Below, piece after piece: positions 27,275 to 35,194 of a stretch of 40,938 nucleotides of DNA; the first letter of the stretch is position 1, and each line of letters starts with the position of its first letter. The stretch covers positions 1-40,938 of the IMG/VR virus record IMGVR_UViG_3300025438_000047. One strand, 5' to 3'. The notes beneath the pieces are model-generated. The model saw only the letters and a program-made list of their open reading frames with translations. It was not told the origin of the DNA and did not search any database. Made by a program: the position numbers and the translations under genes. This DNA is from a virus.

Positions 27275-28091
27275 CTAAAATACTCCAGTCATTTTCTTTA
27301 ATTTGTGATTCCCATATAACGAGATATCTATATCCGTTATCTTCTGCTAATTTTTGTTTTACGATATCGCGTTGCTTTTTATATTCTTGTCGTTCTGTTA
27401 ATATATTATACACTTCGGGGTTCCCGTGCCAAAAATCTCCGTGAACCTCTAAAACAATATTGCTATTTATTAAAAAATCATACTGTGCTTTATTATGTAA
27501 AATGAAGTTATACTTAAAATTGACGCCTAACTCTTGTAACTTTTGTTCTGTTGTTTTTTCTATTTTAGTTTTTTTAGGTCTACTATTAACAGATTTTATT
27601 CCCATTAATGAATAATATTCTTTAGGACGTTTGCCTACAGTTTTCATAAATTCGGACTGTTTCTTTTTAAATTCATCAGTATGAGTTTTTCCATAAAATC
27701 CGTTATCATTGCCATAGCGAGCACATTTTTGGCGAAGTATTTCTTTGGTCTCGTCCGTGTGTGTTTTTCCATAGAACGCATTATTTTCGCCAACAAATCG
27801 ATCCTTCATAAAATGCGATTGCTGTTTTTTTGTTTCCGTAGTATGATTTTTACCATAAAACGGATTACTTTCACCTACTTTGTTGCAACTTTGGCACATA
27901 TATTCGTTTTTTAATAATGCCGATCTAAAACCTACCTGCGTTAATGATTTACATTTATAACATCTGATTTCTATTTTGCCTAAATCACCGGAAGAAAGTT
28001 TCTCTCCATTTTCAAAGTAGGCAAAATTGTTTCTGCCTACTTTTTCAAATTTTATAATTTCCACACAATTTTTAAACATTTTAGATTTCAT
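27264..28091 (-). CDS. Homing endonuclease between split-intein halves (Vsr-like domain, NUMOD3-like repeats)
   Basis: The product has 275 residues. The N-terminal part has Cys pairs (CYKCKS, CQSCNK) that may bind zinc. Three repeats of (N)xFYGKxHTxEtKK are NUMOD3-type DNA-binding units. The C-terminal domain ([20 protein letters not shown], then [16 protein letters not shown]) fits the Vsr/EDxHD endonuclease group. A gene of this kind between split-intein halves is the 'fractured gene' arrangement described from marine metagenomes. It overlaps both halves by about 11 bases and would promote spread of the whole split locus. Confidence 0.88.
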   Translation of the reverse strand: MKSKMFKNCVEIIKFEKVGRNNFAYFENGEKLSSGDLGKIEIRCYKCKSLTQVGFRSALLKNEYMCQSCNKVGESNPFYGKNHTTETKKQQSHFMKDRFVGENNAFYGKTHTDETKEILRQKCARYGNDNGFYGKTHTDEFKKKQSEFMKTVGKRPKEYYSLMGIKSVNSRPKKTKIEKTTEQKLQELGVNFKYNFILHNKAQYDFLINSNIVLEVHGDFWHGNPEVYNILTERQEYKKQRDIVKQKLAEDNGYRYLVIWESQIKENDWSILDEI

Positions 28092-29007
28092 ATCCTACTC
28101 CAATAGCAACTTTTATAGTGTTATATTTATGCTTTAGAAGTAAATAATCCTTTGTTAAATCTTTTGCTTCGACCCATTCTGCATATTGATGAATATTATC
28201 ATCTGTTACTGTTTCTCGATGTTTTTTATGTAAAACATAAAACTCGTGATTAGGAGTTGCTTTAATACCATTAATATTAACTATTGATTTTTTATCGTCA
28301 AATTTAAATGTATTAGTAACAGTTTTATAAGATCCAGTGTGAGTTAAAACTTTTTCACCTTGTTTAATATCTTCGATATTCTTTAAACATTTATCAGTCT
28401 TAACTTTTTGCCCAGGAGCAAAACATCCAGGACCAATGCCCACCTTAATAATATCTGCTCCAGCAAGAATAAGTTCCTCCGTCATTTCTCTTGTAACCAC
28501 ATTACCTGCTATAATAACAAGATGTGGAAAGCGTTTGCGTACTTCACGAACATGTTCAGCAAAGTGTTCTGAATATCCATTTGCAATGTCAATGCAAACA
28601 TATTTTAGATTGTCTTCACATTTAGCATACACAGCGCACAGTTTCTCAAAGTCTGCTGTGCTGGTGCCTATGCTCATAGCCACATAGTCTGTGCGATTAA
28701 GTCCGTCACCGTAGAAAAACTCAATCAGTTCTTCCGCAGTGTAGGTTTTTACAAGGCAGGTAAAGATACCTTGTGCGCCCAACTCATCTGCCATAGCAAA
28801 TGTGCCGACACCGTCCATGTTAGCAGCCATGATAGGTACACCTCGATAGTGAGGGTCTTCTGAGCAGTTGTCAGGGAAGTCTGGAATGTAATTTCTAAAA
28901 TTTGTTTTACGTTCTAGACTAACTTCACTACGACTTTTAAGTGTGCTGCGCTTGGGCCGGATCAGCACATCCTTGTAGTCTAATTTTACTTCGGACTCTA
29001 ATTGCAT
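28081..29007 (-). CDS. guaC: N-terminal half of GMP reductase fused to split-intein N-part
   Basis: Residues 1-194 are GuaC/IMPDH-family barrel sequence: LDYKDVLIRPKRSTL, MAANMDGVGTFAM, VIIAGNVVTREM, ending KVGIGPG. Cys195 starts an N-intein of 114 residues (CFAPGQKVKTDKCLKNIEDI, block B TPNHEFYVLHK). The insertion lies in the catalytic loop, two residues before the active-site Cys of the partner. The intact enzyme would convert GMP to IMP with NADPH; the GuaC rather than IMPDH identity comes from the DGGCTCPGD and GGVRSTCTY motifs of the C-half. The intein resembles the published IMPDH-1 split intein. Confidence 0.9.
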   Translation of the reverse strand: MQLESEVKLDYKDVLIRPKRSTLKSRSEVSLERKTNFRNYIPDFPDNCSEDPHYRGVPIMAANMDGVGTFAMADELGAQGIFTCLVKTYTAEELIEFFYGDGLNRTDYVAMSIGTSTADFEKLCAVYAKCEDNLKYVCIDIANGYSEHFAEHVREVRKRFPHLVIIAGNVVTREMTEELILAGADIIKVGIGPGCFAPGQKVKTDKCLKNIEDIKQGEKVLTHTGSYKTVTNTFKFDDKKSIVNINGIKATPNHEFYVLHKKHRETVTDDNIHQYAEWVEAKDLTKDYLLLKHKYNTIKVAIGVGYEI

Positions 29008-29013
29008 TACATT

Positions 29014-29247
29014 TTACCAGTTCTGAAAATCTTTGATTCTTTGCTTTTTAAGGCGGCGTGTGGCAGCTTCTTTTGCTTTACGGCGCTTTGTGCCTTTGGA
29101 TTCGTAGAACTCTCTTGAACGGAGTTCTTGCAGCATTCCGTCATCAGCGAGGCGCTTTTTTAGTTTGCGAAGCGCCTTAGCAATGTCATTGTTGTATACA
29201 TCAACTTTGGTTCCTTTAGAAAATTGTTCTTTAGCGTGTTTGCTCAT
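29014..29247 (-). CDS. rpsU: Ribosomal protein bS21
   Basis: bS21 sits at the 30S platform near the anti-Shine-Dalgarno and aids initiation. From ATG 29247 (after GGAGGAACAA) the product is 77 residues: KALRKLKKRLADDGMLQELR, then YESKGTKRRKAKEAATRRLK, matching the bS21 helix-turn-helix and basic tail. It has its own promoter (29309-29338) inside the upstream gene. bS21 genes are known from several marine phages and could let the phage swap this subunit on host ribosomes. Confidence 0.9.
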   Translation of the reverse strand: MSKHAKEQFSKGTKVDVYNNDIAKALRKLKKRLADDGMLQELRSREFYESKGTKRRKAKEAATRRLKKQRIKDFQNW

Positions 29248-29623
29248 TTGTTCCTCCAATGATATTTTCAAGCAAAATAAAATCATAAATTCTATTCTTG
29301 CTTATTAAATTATACGGCGTTGTGCCGTCGTTTGTCAAGTAAAAAGTGTTTGGTTGCGCAATAAAATGTGATAGAAACATTCTCACCTCAGGCCCACAAT
29401 TATCAACATCAATAAGTGTAACATCAACTTTTTTTATTAAGTTGATCAGCCATTCAATGTTATCGAATGCAGTTTCATACAGATATAGGTTCAAATGAAT
29501 CTGTGTTTCGCTTAATATATTGTTGAGTAACTGTTTTTTATCTGTGGTTGGACATACAACAAGTATGCTGTATGCATCGTTGTTTAATATGTCTGGCGGT
29601 GTAATTATTGTAACATCATTCAT
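29231..29623 (-). CDS. Phage protein of unknown function
   Basis: The product has 130 residues, starting MNDVTIITPPDILNNDAYSI. Alternating strands and helices (ILVVCPTTDKKQ, DVTLIDVDNCGPEVRMF, NTFYLTNDGTTPYNLISKNR) suggest a receiver-like or Rossmann-like fold, but without active-site evidence. I recall similar short proteins in T4-like cyanophages. It overlaps the rpsU ribosome site and the upstream membrane-protein gene. Confidence 0.65.
   Translation of the reverse strand: MNDVTIITPPDILNNDAYSILVVCPTTDKKQLLNNILSETQIHLNLYLYETAFDNIEWLINLIKKVDVTLIDVDNCGPEVRMFLSHFIAQPNTFYLTNDGTTPYNLISKNRIYDFILLENIIGGTNEQTR
29309..29338 (-). promoter_or_regulatory. Sigma70-type promoter for rpsU
   Basis: TTGACA (29338-29333), 18-bp spacer, TATAAT (29314-29309), inside the upstream 130-aa gene. 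Confidence 0.75.
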
Positions 29624-31331
29624 CTTTAGATCTTATACGGTTCCACAAACTATTAGGACTTTGTTCGCTGTTTTGAACATAACTTACCCATGGTAGTTCG
29701 TCTATTTTACCCTTTATATATTGATCTTTCCAAAACTTAATGTTCTGATCTGGATTTAACGATTTCCAGTCTTGCTTTGCATTTTTATAACCTTCATCCT
29801 GCTCGAGTAGTTCTAATTCTTGATGTCGTTGTGTTTCGTTGTCATCCATTCTGCTGGAAGAGTCTCCTCCATTATATTGGGCTCCAGTTGTGATATGTAC
29901 AATTTCGTCGGTGTTGTTTTCTTTGTCGGCACCGCCGGCAGCACCACTACTGTATTCGTCTGGACTTTCTGCTGGTGCAGATAACTCATGTTCATCAGAG
30001 CTGTTAAGTGATTGATCATTTTGTTTTTCTTCCTGCAAGTAATTATTTCTACTAATTATTGCTTGTATTTTTTTATCCGTCTCTTCCTTTTCGAGCTGGA
30101 TACGTTGATTTTCTTCAGCAACAAGTGCTGCTTTAGCTCGTAGTTTAGATTCCCTACGTATTTCAAATGTCTGTTGGCTAGCTATCAACAGTAACACTGC
30201 CAATGGATCAAATACAAATATGATTATAAGTATAACCCATCTTACTGCTTCTTCTAATAAATTATCATTTGCTGATTGTCCATATATAAATTCCGCAAGG
30301 TACTTTACTGGCCCTACTTCTGCTTCCAGCTTTCTGTATTCTATTTGTAAAGTATACTTTTGTTCTTCGAGTGTGTCTATGTTAGTGTTTGCCTGAACAA
30401 TTATATTTTGCTGTTCGTTGACTGAGTTTGCAATAGCTTGAATATCCTCGGTGCCCAGCTGTTCTCTCAGTCGGGCAATTAGCTTATCACTGTCTGCAAT
30501 TTGCTGTTCTGCTATACTGCGCAATCTAGCAATTTCATTTCTAGCAGCTTGAACATCAGTTTGTGGGGTTGTTCTGATTTGATCAGCTTGGTTTAATAAT
30601 TCGTTGCGTTTAGATTCTTCAGTGTTCCTGTACTCTTGTATTCTAGCACTGGTAGACGGACCTAATGATCCGTCTTGTTTTGCTCCTACTATGCCTTGCG
30701 CAATTGTTATTTCATTGTTTGTTAATGCTAGATTCAAGTTAGTTAACGCATTTCCTATTGTAGAAGCTTGTGCCAACAATGGCTCTATACGATTTTCCAA
30801 TGCTTGTTCTGCTTTTGCAATAATTTCAAGTTGTTCGTCAATTGCAGGTTGTATTCGATCATAAGCACTGTCTATTCTTGTTTGCTCTGCATCAATTTTT
30901 GCTTGCAGTTCTGCATCGTTATTAGAGCCTTTTGATTCTATATCCGATATTCTCTGCTCTGCTCGCTGGATGATTTCCAGTTGTCTAGCAACATCTGTAT
31001 CAATACGTTCAATTTGTGCAAGGCCTTCGGTGGCGTTTGCGGTTTGTTCAATGTGTGCTTTAGATAGGAAACCAAAAATTCCCATACTGGTAATCAGCAT
31101 CAATACTACAACAGATACACTAAGATACCCTTTAAGCCACCATTTGGCTTCATTCCAGTAGTGGTGTAGCCATACTGCGGTCACCAGCTTGGCTACTTCT
31201 AAAGTAGTGCCCATGATCATGATAGGAACAGCCGCAGCAGCAAATATTGCAACCAAGCCTGCAACTGAGTAATAGATTGCAACAGCACTGATACTTAGTG
31301 CTGTTATTAGTGTTAATATACCTAATATCAT
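29616..31331 (-). CDS. Large coiled-coil membrane protein
   Basis: The product has 571 residues. Three hydrophobic segments fill the first 90 (ILTLITALSISAVAIYYSVA, GLVAIFAAAAVPIMIMGTTL, SVSVVVLMLITSMGIFGFL), then a coiled coil of about 230 residues (QRAEQRISDIE, AEQALENRIEPLL). A further membrane segment follows (VILIIIFVFDPLAVLLLIA) and an acidic low-complexity tail. Similar long membrane/coiled-coil proteins occur in marine T4-like phages without known role. It could tether or shield at the inner membrane. Confidence 0.7.
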   Translation of the reverse strand: MILGILTLITALSISAVAIYYSVAGLVAIFAAAAVPIMIMGTTLEVAKLVTAVWLHHYWNEAKWWLKGYLSVSVVVLMLITSMGIFGFLSKAHIEQTANATEGLAQIERIDTDVARQLEIIQRAEQRISDIESKGSNNDAELQAKIDAEQTRIDSAYDRIQPAIDEQLEIIAKAEQALENRIEPLLAQASTIGNALTNLNLALTNNEITIAQGIVGAKQDGSLGPSTSARIQEYRNTEESKRNELLNQADQIRTTPQTDVQAARNEIARLRSIAEQQIADSDKLIARLREQLGTEDIQAIANSVNEQQNIIVQANTNIDTLEEQKYTLQIEYRKLEAEVGPVKYLAEFIYGQSANDNLLEEAVRWVILIIIFVFDPLAVLLLIASQQTFEIRRESKLRAKAALVAEENQRIQLEKEETDKKIQAIISRNNYLQEEKQNDQSLNSSDEHELSAPAESPDEYSSGAAGGADKENNTDEIVHITTGAQYNGGDSSSRMDDNETQRHQELELLEQDEGYKNAKQDWKSLNPDQNIKFWKDQYIKGKIDELPWVSYVQNSEQSPNSLWNRIRSKDE

Positions 31332-31369
31332 TGTGTATTTATTGTTTCATTTTTTGAATTTTATGCGTA

Positions 31370-31750
31370 CTAATTTCTACGCATTTCCGCAATGTCTTTT
31401 GCGTCTTGTTTTTTATCTGCAAAGATTGGTACCATGTTACTCTTGTGCATAGTAGCCACGCCCAACAATTGCCGCTCGCCACTGTAGATCATTGACTCTC
31501 TAGCCTTGCCATGACCAGCTACATTATTACTCAGCTTAACTGACGACTTTGTTTTGTAATCTGGAATTTCATTAATGCCTACACGCTCTCCCTTGGCGTT
31601 GGTAGGCAGTGTTGTTTTACCTACACCCATTGACTTGAGCCAAGCTTCATGGTCTGTTTGTGCTTGAGAAAGACGCTTGCTTTTGCTGGCTTTTTGCTTG
31701 CGATTGTATTTGGTTGTGGTCAGATACGGTCCTACCATAGACATTGTCAT
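31370..31750 (-). CDS. Basic phage protein, unknown
   Basis: The product has 126 residues, rich in Lys/Ser (YNRKQKASKSKRLSQAQTDH) with a C-terminal motif GHGKARESMIYSGERQLLGV typical, in my memory, of a conserved protein in T4-like phages. Probably soluble, possibly nucleic-acid-binding. Promoter at 31776-31804. Confidence 0.7.
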   Translation of the reverse strand: MTMSMVGPYLTTTKYNRKQKASKSKRLSQAQTDHEAWLKSMGVGKTTLPTNAKGERVGINEIPDYKTKSSVKLSNNVAGHGKARESMIYSGERQLLGVATMHKSNMVPIFADKKQDAKDIAEMRRN

Positions 31751-31775
31751 AGAAAACTCCTGCTGTTATTTTTAT

Positions 31776-31804
31776 ACAATAGCAGGAGTTTAATCGGTTG
31801 TCAA
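31776..31804 (-). promoter_or_regulatory. Sigma70-type promoter
   Basis: TTGACA (31804-31799), 17-bp spacer, TATTGT (31781-31776). An inverted repeat (ACTCCTGCTAT/ATAACAGCAGGAG) overlaps the -10 and start, so an operator is possible. Confidence 0.75.
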
Positions 31805-32265
31805 GTGTTTACTGCATCAATCTGTTCTTGTGTTACAATACCTTCGTTAACAAGGCGAACCCTGTTTGCAAGATGTGCAGATTCGATCAATGCTTTATTT
31901 TCTGCATTGTACACTACTGCATGTCCTTCTTTGAGCAATATATCACATACACTTATTTCGTTGCGTGGTCCCCAGTTTATTATGTGTACAATGTCTCCTA
32001 TGATTCTACCGAATTTACCTTTTGAATCATAAGCAGTTGTTCTTAAATATCGAACTGATCCAACTGGACATAGTTCTTCTACTTTAGATTTAGCAAGTAG
32101 ACCAAATATCTTTTCTACACCGTCACTGGTTCGTGATTCCGGAGCGTCAATTCCACTTAGTCGTACTCTTTCATCTTTTAACCATACTCCAAACCCTAGA
32201 TCAATATCTACATCCACGGTATCGCCGTCGACTACTCGTATTATTTTACATCTGTACTCGTACAT
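31801..32265 (-). CDS. Thermonuclease-like (SNase) nuclease
   Basis: The product has 154 residues with the staphylococcal-nuclease core: VDGDTVDVDIDLGFG (Ca-binding Asp residues), ERVRLSGIDAPESR (catalytic Arg) and KGKFGRIIGDI (second Arg). These enzymes cut DNA and RNA with Ca2+. No signal peptide is visible, so it likely acts inside the cell, perhaps on host nucleic acid. Similar genes are common in marine T4-like phages. Confidence 0.88.
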   Translation of the reverse strand: MYEYRCKIIRVVDGDTVDVDIDLGFGVWLKDERVRLSGIDAPESRTSDGVEKIFGLLAKSKVEELCPVGSVRYLRTTAYDSKGKFGRIIGDIVHIINWGPRNEISVCDILLKEGHAVVYNAENKALIESAHLANRVRLVNEGIVTQEQIDAVNT

Positions 32266-32286
32266 TTTGATATATTCTTTCTAAAA

Positions 32287-33123
32287 TTAAAGCCATTTAG
32301 GTTTCTTGATTTTCTTAAACGGTTTGGCAATAGCATCACCGGCTTTTTTACCAGTATCTACTACTTTATCAGCTGCTTTAGTTGTTTCTTTAGCCACCGT
32401 ATTTGCTGCTTTAGTTGTTTCTTTCGCAGTTTCATTTGCTACATTAACAACTACTTTCTGCGCCGGTTTTGTATCTACACTAACACTCAGATCAACATCA
32501 ACTCCAGCCAGCAAAGCAACTTCACCACTTATGCCTACAGTGGCAACACCGTTATCCATAGTTGCGCCGCCGCCAACTTCAGCACCTGCTTGAACACCGA
32601 TACTTACACCACCAGTTGCAGCACCACCATTGCCACTGCTGTCATAAGCACTCGATGTATTGTCAACACCAACACTTGCTCCTGCTGTAGCACCAGCATG
32701 ACCTGCTGCACCATCTTTACCGATTTGCGCCGATGCACCGGCACTTGCTCCTGCTTCTGCATGAACTGCGGTTTCGTTCTTAACTGTCACATCACCGACT
32801 TGTTGACTTACACTTGCGCTTGCTTCTGCACTTGCGCCAACTTCTGCGCCCGCTTCAGCATAAGCATTGCCGCCACTTACACCCGCTTGTGCTCCTGCAC
32901 TTGCATGTGCTTCTGCGCTTGCTCCTGCTTCTACAGTAGTATCACCGTAGGCTGCACTTGTGCCAGCTTCTGCACTTACGCCGGCCTCTGCACTTGCTGC
33001 GGCAGTTGTAGCAGTTACTTCTGTGCCTGCACTTGCATGTGCTTCAGCGCTGGCGTGTGCTTCAACGTCGACGCCGCCTACAGTTGTTTCTGCACTTGTA
33101 CTTGCTTCTACTTTATCATTCAT
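32287..33123 (-). CDS. Ala/Gly/Ser-rich repetitive protein
   Basis: The product has 278 residues. The first 150 are variations on (E)AGASAEAHASAGA, alternating small and charged residues with a two-residue beat. This suggests a stacked beta (solenoid or silk-like) structure. Positions 155-215 continue with GVSIGVQAGAEVGGGAT strands. The last 50 form a basic amphipathic tail (KETTKAADKVVDTGKKAGDA, IAKPFKKIKKPKWL) resembling LEA-type helices. No signal peptide. It is beside a holin-like gene. Could be a tail or surface protein or a stress-type protein; unknown. Confidence 0.65.
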   Translation of the reverse strand: MNDKVEASTSAETTVGGVDVEAHASAEAHASAGTEVTATTAAASAEAGVSAEAGTSAAYGDTTVEAGASAEAHASAGAQAGVSGGNAYAEAGAEVGASAEASASVSQQVGDVTVKNETAVHAEAGASAGASAQIGKDGAAGHAGATAGASVGVDNTSSAYDSSGNGGAATGGVSIGVQAGAEVGGGATMDNGVATVGISGEVALLAGVDVDLSVSVDTKPAQKVVVNVANETAKETTKAANTVAKETTKAADKVVDTGKKAGDAIAKPFKKIKKPKWL

Positions 33124-33433
33124 TGTAATTATCCTCTTCTTTTCTTCTTGCTAATGCGCTGCCTGTTAATAATGCACCAAACGCCAAATGAAACATACCT
33201 GCACCTTTAAGCGTCAGTGGTTCATAAGGTGCCCATGCTAATTCTATTAATTGCATTTGGATGTCGTGATCTACTTCTGATTGTACAAATACAGATGTAT
33301 CTAATTGAGCCCTGGTTGCACCAACCCAAGTAGGGATTATAATAAAGTCAAAAATGCATATTATTGCATAAATCAAAGCAAGAATAGACTTCCAACCTTC
33401 ACCTTTTTGTAGCCACACGAAGAAGTTTTTCAT
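33116..33433 (-). CDS. Probable holin (three transmembrane segments)
   Basis: The product has 105 residues: a short cytoplasmic N-terminus, a membrane segment SILALIYAIICIFDFIIIP, an amphipathic middle, and a second hydrophobic region GAGMFHLAFGALLTGSALA ending in charged residues. The W.S.LA.IYA..C.FDF...P pattern resembles the 3TM holin family of gene-transfer agents and marine phages. A terminator follows the upstream unit at 33465-33501. Holin role is inferred from topology and pattern. Confidence 0.55.
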   Translation of the reverse strand: MKNFFVWLQKGEGWKSILALIYAIICIFDFIIIPTWVGATRAQLDTSVFVQSEVDHDIQMQLIELAWAPYEPLTLKGAGMFHLAFGALLTGSALARRKEEDNYNE

Positions 33434-33464
33434 ACAACTATTTATGTATTATCTGTGTAGTTTG

Positions 33465-33501
33465 TTAGAATAAAGGGCCCGTTAGGCCCTTTATTCTAAC
33501 A
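33465..33501 (-). terminator. Strong bidirectional hairpin terminator
   Basis: GTTAGAATAAAGGGCC and GGCCCTTTATTCTAAC (16 bp perfect) around CGTTA. It lies between the 84-aa gene and the holin-like gene. Confidence 0.85.
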
Positions 33502-33517
33502 ATATTATGTGTTATTA

Positions 33518-33772
33518 CTAGCGTTGAAAGTTATTTGATTTCCAAATAGTTTTAGCATTTACCCTAATGAATTTCTTATCAGTTTCGTTAGGATTAGGGT
33601 TAGCAATAGTCACCATTACATTTTTACCAGCATCAAATGCCTTGCGCTGGTTAATCAAACGATCGCCACTGGCAAGATATGCTGCTCGCATCGCCCGCTT
33701 AGTTGCAGTGCTTACATTGCTGTGAACACCAGCACTTACATTACCTTTGCTCTTTCCGCCTTTTTTACCCAT
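33518..33772 (-). CDS. Small basic phage protein
   Basis: The product has 84 residues. The Gly/Lys-rich start (MGKKGGKSKGNVSAGVHSNV) is followed by a compact domain (SGDRLINQRKAFDAGKNVMV). I recall similar short basic proteins in marine T4-like phages; no function is known. It is a monocistronic unit between its promoter (33808-33836) and the terminator at 33465. Confidence 0.65.
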   Translation of the reverse strand: MGKKGGKSKGNVSAGVHSNVSTATKRAMRAAYLASGDRLINQRKAFDAGKNVMVTIANPNPNETDKKFIRVNAKTIWKSNNFQR

Positions 33773-33807
33773 TTTGTTATTCCTTGTGTTAAGTTGTTAA
33801 TATAATA

Positions 33808-33836
33808 ATTGTATACTAAGAGTATACCGTTGTCAA
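33808..33836 (-). promoter_or_regulatory. Sigma70-type promoter
   Basis: TTGACA (33836-33831), 17-bp spacer, TACAAT (33813-33808), directly after the porin-gene terminator. Confidence 0.8.
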
Positions 33837-33839
33837 GAA

Positions 33840-33863
33840 TAAAGGGGCAGTTTCCTGCCCCTT
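33840..33863 (-). terminator. Terminator of the porin-like gene
   Basis: AAGGGGCAG/CTGCCCCTT with a 4-nt loop; on the minus strand it is followed by TTATTC, a weak U-tract. Confidence 0.75.
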
Positions 33864-33883
33864 GTTGCCGTGACTTAGGTTTA

Positions 33884-34675
33884 TTAGAAGCTAAAGCTTA
33901 CACCAGCGCCTACACTGTTTGTTTCAGCGTTAACGTTGTATGTGCCTTCTGCGTATACATTTAGACCAGTGAAGTCGTATGCTACACCAGCACCAACGTT
34001 TTGGAATGCGTCTGTATCGTCACCGTTTACAAACGCTGTAGCGAAACTGTAACCTGCACTTGCTTCATAAGCAACTACTTCTGTTGCACTTGCATAGGTT
34101 ACAATACCACCAACTGCAACGTCAGCAGTTACACTATAATCGGCTCGTACACCAACTGTATAGTCTTCGCTGTCGACGTTATAGTCTGCTACGCCAGTAA
34201 CAGCACCTGCGCCGACGTCAAGTGTATAAGAACCTTGTACGTTTTCAATGTCGCCAATGTCGGTGGTGATGTTAGTGAATCCAATCAGCACTGCGGCAGA
34301 GCCAAATTCCACAATCAACGACTCATGATCGCTTGCAGGGTTTGCAATAGTATCGCCGCCTACGATTTCAAAATTATTACCAATAAAAATGTCACCCTGA
34401 TCTCCAAAAGACACAGTAACAGCATCAGTTGCTATGCCAAGTTGCCATTCGTCAACAGTCAAATTGCCAGCATCAACTGATTCAAGATTGAATCCGCTAA
34501 AAGCAAGGCCCGCGCCAGTGTCAGCAGTTACACCAAAACCCAGTGTGGTTTCAGCTACATAGTTGCCAGCTGTGTTTTCAGTAATTTCAACGCCAACTGA
34601 ACCACCAAGTTCTGCTGCGGTGGTTGTGCCTGCTACGAATAGTGTGGCTACAGTTGCCATAAATAGATTGCGCAT
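33884..34675 (-). CDS. Outer-membrane porin-like beta-barrel protein
   Basis: The product has 263 residues. A signal peptide (MRNLFMATVATLFVAGTTTAAE) is followed by about a dozen alternating strands rich in Gly, aromatic and acidic residues (YVAETTLGFGVTADTGAGLA, ASAGYSFATAFVNGDDTDAF). It ends VGAGVSFSF; a terminal Phe is the assembly signal for outer-membrane barrels. It lies between two terminators, so it is a separate unit. No known phage-structural motif. Porins in phages may alter permeability or block superinfection. It could also be a non-specific surface barrel. Confidence 0.8.
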   Translation of the reverse strand: MRNLFMATVATLFVAGTTTAAELGGSVGVEITENTAGNYVAETTLGFGVTADTGAGLAFSGFNLESVDAGNLTVDEWQLGIATDAVTVSFGDQGDIFIGNNFEIVGGDTIANPASDHESLIVEFGSAAVLIGFTNITTDIGDIENVQGSYTLDVGAGAVTGVADYNVDSEDYTVGVRADYSVTADVAVGGIVTYASATEVVAYEASAGYSFATAFVNGDDTDAFQNVGAGVAYDFTGLNVYAEGTYNVNAETNSVGAGVSFSF

Positions 34676-34707
34676 GTTTTATTTCCTTTTTACATGTGTT
34701 AAACAGT

Positions 34708-34734
34708 AAAGGGCAAGTTCGATGCTTGCCCTTT
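34708..34734 (-). terminator. Terminator upstream of the porin-like gene
   Basis: AAAGGGCAAG/CTTGCCCTTT with a 7-nt loop, ending the aox unit. Confidence 0.75.
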
Positions 34735-34754
34735 CACTATTATAGTTATAACAG

Positions 34755-34967
34755 TTATTTGCGTTTAGTCAATCGTTTTGATTGTTTAGTAGGCTTTTCA
34801 GCAACAATATTGGGTAAAGTGTTGCGTTCTAGCAACGGTAACACTGCTGCTTCTGATTGACTGCGGTTCCATTTGAACTGCTTTTCTGCTTCTTTAAGCA
34901 TATCCTCTACGGCATCGTGCCTTGCTATAATGCCGTAGAGCATTCGATCTATTTCGATCCAATTCAT
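34755..34967 (-). CDS. Small basic protein, unknown
   Basis: The product has 70 residues, helical (MNWIEIDRMLYGIIARHDAV), with a Lys-rich tail. It overlaps the 76-aa gene by 4 bases and ends the aox unit. No family recognised. Confidence 0.6.
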   Translation of the reverse strand: MNWIEIDRMLYGIIARHDAVEDMLKEAEKQFKWNRSQSEAAVLPLLERNTLPNIVAEKPTKQSKRLTKRK

Positions 34968-35194
34968 CCGCCGACATAAGTTTCTGTTTTTGGTCTATAA
35001 AAGTTTTTTTGATTGTGAAGCCGACCGAGGAGATCTTGTATCTCCTTTACCTCACGATCCGCAAGCTGCTGATTTTCAATGTCAGCAGCAGTTAATTTGT
35101 ATTCAGTAACTGTGCGCTGTCTATCACGTAGTGCATGTTCGATCATTTCGATGTCACGCACTGTTAGTTCAAATTCTGTATTGGGTTTTGTCAT
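34964..35194 (-). CDS. Small helical protein, unknown
   Basis: The product has 76 residues. FELTVRDIEMIEHALRDRQR is typical of short helical proteins in T4-like marine phages; no function is assigned. Overlaps both neighbours by 4 bases. Confidence 0.65.
   Translation of the reverse strand: MTKPNTEFELTVRDIEMIEHALRDRQRTVTEYKLTAADIENQQLADREVKEIQDLLGRLHNQKNFYRPKTETYVGG

Noticed and set aside
32306-33210. Long plus-strand reading frames opposite the Ala-rich gene
   Set aside because: They mirror the repetitive codons of the minus-strand gene and lack ribosome sites.
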